A stretch of DNA of 64,000 bases. Source: Lihuaxuella thermophila. GTDB lineage: Bacteria; Bacillota; Bacilli; Thermoactinomycetales; Thermoactinomycetaceae. The notes beneath the pieces were generated by a model. It was not told the DNA's origin, ran no database searches, and worked only from the letters and a program-made list of their open reading frames with translations. Numbering within the stretch: position 1 is the stretch's first letter; every line of letters starts with the position of its first letter. Location: assembly GCF_900110165.1 (NCBI RefSeq), contig NZ_FOCQ01000003.1, positions 62,001 to 126,000 of the forward strand, in the 5' to 3' direction. Made by a program: the position numbers and the translations under genes. Positions 62,622 through 64,000 of the stretch are shown one piece after another.

Positions 62622-62822
62622 TCAGCTGCTTCCCCCGCTGCATCCTCCTCCGCCGCTGCAACCGCTGCTGCAACTGCTGCAGTTTCCAGAGCAACTGCTT
62701 CCACCTCCATCGCTTTCACTTCGGCGTTTACCACGCCTTCTCCCTCGTGGATGATCCTTCATGGACAAACCGCCAAAGGCTGCCACCACAACCAAAATAA
62801 CAAAAAAGATCAATAACTCCAT
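62622..62822 (-). CDS. Small membrane protein with Cys/Gly/Ser-rich tail
   Basis: A 66-residue protein with an N-terminal membrane helix (ELLIFFVILVVVAAFGGL), a strongly basic stretch (RGRRRGKRRSE) and a tail of seven Cys among Ser and Gly (SCSGNCSSCSSGCSGGGGC). The Cys spacing suggests metal or disulfide chemistry, but no family is recognised. The ATG at 62822 follows GGGG weakly; a GTG at 62834 is an alternative. It lies just upstream of the DUF3951-like gene. Confidence 0.55.
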   Translation of the reverse strand: MELLIFFVILVVVAAFGGLSMKDHPRGRRRGKRRSESDGGGSSCSGNCSSCSSGCSGGGGCSGGSS

Positions 62823-62834
62823 CCATGTCCCCAC

Positions 62835-63318
62835 TTTCTATTTTCCTGAGGGTTCTACTTTAAAATTATCATGATAATATTTCTATTTCGACTATTTTTT
62901 TCATTATTCGGAATGTAGGATTAATCACGTTAATCTTTATATAATGACAAATCCCCACTGGTGAACGGGATTGGCCGAAAAGAAATACGCTGAGTCCCGG
63001 AAAATGTTCAGAAACAAGGAAAAGCACTCCGCTGGATAAACGGAGTGCTTCGTTTCATTCTTCGGCCCCGCGGGTTCTGCCGGTCACCTCGAAGACCGTT
63101 GTGCATGATGCGGGATCCGCTCTATGTCTCATGTGCTTGATCTTCTTCCCGGGTGTGATACCATCTATAAAAACTCAAGCATTTCATCTGGATCACCGAA
63201 TCTTAGATCAGGGAGCAATCCGGTAACCCCGGATGTTTCAGCGTGTAAATTCAGATGTTCGGCAATCCGTTACATTTAGCAGGCATTCGCATCCAGCCTT
63301 TTTGTAAGCTGGATGCCC
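62835..63318. other. Intergenic region, possible short transcript
   Basis: About 480 bases with no gene. TATAAT at 62940-62945 and a 10-bp terminator-like stem (63022-63031 with 63041-63050) bracket about 100 bases that could be a small RNA, but no -35 or known RNA family was recognised. A second hairpin, GCATCCAGC/GCTGGATGC (63289-63297 with 63308-63316), sits at the end of the transglutaminase gene. Confidence 0.35.
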
Positions 63319-64000
63319 CTAGTACAGAACCCCGTTCCGCTTGTGGGTCCGGGCAAATGTTTGGGGGGAAGGATTGAAATAGGAAGGATCATATTTTTTG
63401 ACGAACCGGCCTTCAGTAGTGATGTATCCAGATCCCCACGTGGGATCCATGATCAGCCAATCGCCGCCGATTCGAGCCTCCACCCAGGCATGCCGCTGCC
63501 CGCCGGCTTCCCCTTCAACAAAACGGGCCGGAATCTCCATGGAGCGGAGCAACGCGATGGAGAGAAAGGCAAAATCCTGGCAGACACCCTTTTTTGTCCG
63601 CATGGCTTTTAAGGCGCTGTCATCCCAGGCAAACGTATTTCTCCTGAATTTTTCCATATCGTACTCCATGTTCTGCGCCACATACCGGTAAACCGCTTTG
63701 GCCTTCTCCTTGTCCGTCGTTTTCCCGGCGGTTATTTTACGGGCTAATTCCCGGATGGCCGGATGGTTCGACTCCACCCCGCGGGATGGCAGCAAGTCGC
63801 GCAGGTCGGCTCGGCTCCTGCTCTCAACCTGCAAATTGGCCACTGTGTAAAAGCGGAAAAAATCGCGCTTTTCCTTGGTCACTTCCGGTACATAAACCGT
63901 TACCCAGTACTTTCCCGGCCCGAAACGCATCCAGATCCTGCTGTCAAAACGGTACCCTTTGACCGGAATAAAATAAGTGGCTTTCACCTTCCCCTTCGTC
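63319..64000 (-). CDS. Transglutaminase-like domain protein (partial)
   Basis: The C-terminal part of a transglutaminase-superfamily protein; the frame stays open to the right edge (at least 226 codons), and the GTG at 63987 is probably internal. The catalytic triad is visible as Cys in KKGVCQDFAFLSIALLRS, His in GQRHAWVEARIGG and Asp in LIMDPTWGSGY. An N-terminal beta-rich region (RIWMRFGPGKYWVTVYVPE) may be an Ig-like domain. Such bacterial proteins often act as thiol proteases or cross-linking enzymes at the cell surface; localisation is unseen here. Confidence 0.85.
   Translation of the reverse strand, partial: TKGKVKATYFIPVKGYRFDSRIWMRFGPGKYWVTVYVPEVTKEKRDFFRFYTVANLQVESRSRADLRDLLPSRGVESNHPAIRELARKITAGKTTDKEKAKAVYRYVAQNMEYDMEKFRRNTFAWDDSALKAMRTKKGVCQDFAFLSIALLRSMEIPARFVEGEAGGQRHAWVEARIGGDWLIMDPTWGSGYITTEGRFVKKYDPSYFNPSPQTFARTHKRNGVLY

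Noticed and set aside
62351-62734. 127-codon version of the DUF3951-like gene
   Set aside because: The first 54 codons overlap the Cys/Gly-rich gene in another frame and give an Ala/Glu run typical of a shadow; the recognisable part begins at 62572.

Overview
The window looks like chromosome from a Gram-positive, spore-forming Bacillales bacterium. The gene set (PdhABCD, PckA, TnrA, YtqA/YtqB, YugI, YfkK, DUF309, class A PBP, CwlC-like amidase) is Bacillus-like. The roughly balanced base composition, PKS fragment, KptA and mixed ATG/GTG/TTG starts with strong AGGAGG sites would suit a thermophilic family such as Thermoactinomycetaceae. That family placement is inference.

Layout. 1-2281: left edge of a polyketide synthase gene (KS domain, in-frame TAG near the N-terminus), translationally coupled to an SDR-type epimerase. 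2282-10800: Fsr-like MFS exporter; an ascorbate-type PTS (EIIC, EIIB and a PRD regulator carrying EIIA) with a CcpA cre site over its promoter; small housekeeping and hypothetical genes. 11291-11392: orphan inverted-repeat element. 11843-16801: pyruvate dehydrogenase operon pdhABCD with a clear promoter and an inverted repeat in its leader. 17300-23700: Ham1-like NTPase, KptA, ComB, a split GNAT/nitrilase pair, YtqAB and an S1 protein. 23986-31867: pckA, udk, a peroxiredoxin/thioredoxin-like/gcvH cluster, a secreted 5'-nucleotidase and an AIM24 protein. 31868-32031: probable decayed IS200/IS605 end. 32032-36639: pyruvate-oxidase-like enzyme, a MerR-methyltransferase fusion with a textbook 19-bp-spacer promoter, wreckage of a two-ATPase ABC exporter, and a TetR gene. 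36783-41333: small kinase with a His/Ser/Arg tail, DCC and ArsC/Spx-like proteins, rifampicin-phosphotransferase-like enzyme. 41601-43459: tnrA divergent from lrgA-lrgB-HPr-like, with two TnrA boxes between them. 43527-47292: cobalamin riboswitch, btuFCD and a PduO-type adenosyltransferase. 47348-64000: hydrolase, cell-wall amidase, HTTM/DUF5819 pair, DUF2797, PlsY-like, YkvI-like, PBP1A, SDR, secreted lipase, RluA-type synthase, TatD, small membrane proteins and a partial transglutaminase.

Several genes act around the pyruvate node: PDH, PEP carboxykinase, a pyruvate-oxidase-like enzyme and LrgAB, a family that includes the B. subtilis pyruvate facilitator PftAB. Regulation read from sequence includes a cre site, TnrA boxes, a MerR-type promoter, a TetR-type palindrome, a B12 riboswitch with terminator, and a Shine-Dalgarno site bridged to its start codon by a hairpin.

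The most unusual items are the TnrA-flanked lrgAB-HPr-like operon, the MerR-methyltransferase fusion, the SD-bridging hairpin, the gcvH terminator that contains the next gene's SD, and the SR-like tail of the kinase. I found no CRISPR array, rRNA, tRNA or intact transposase.
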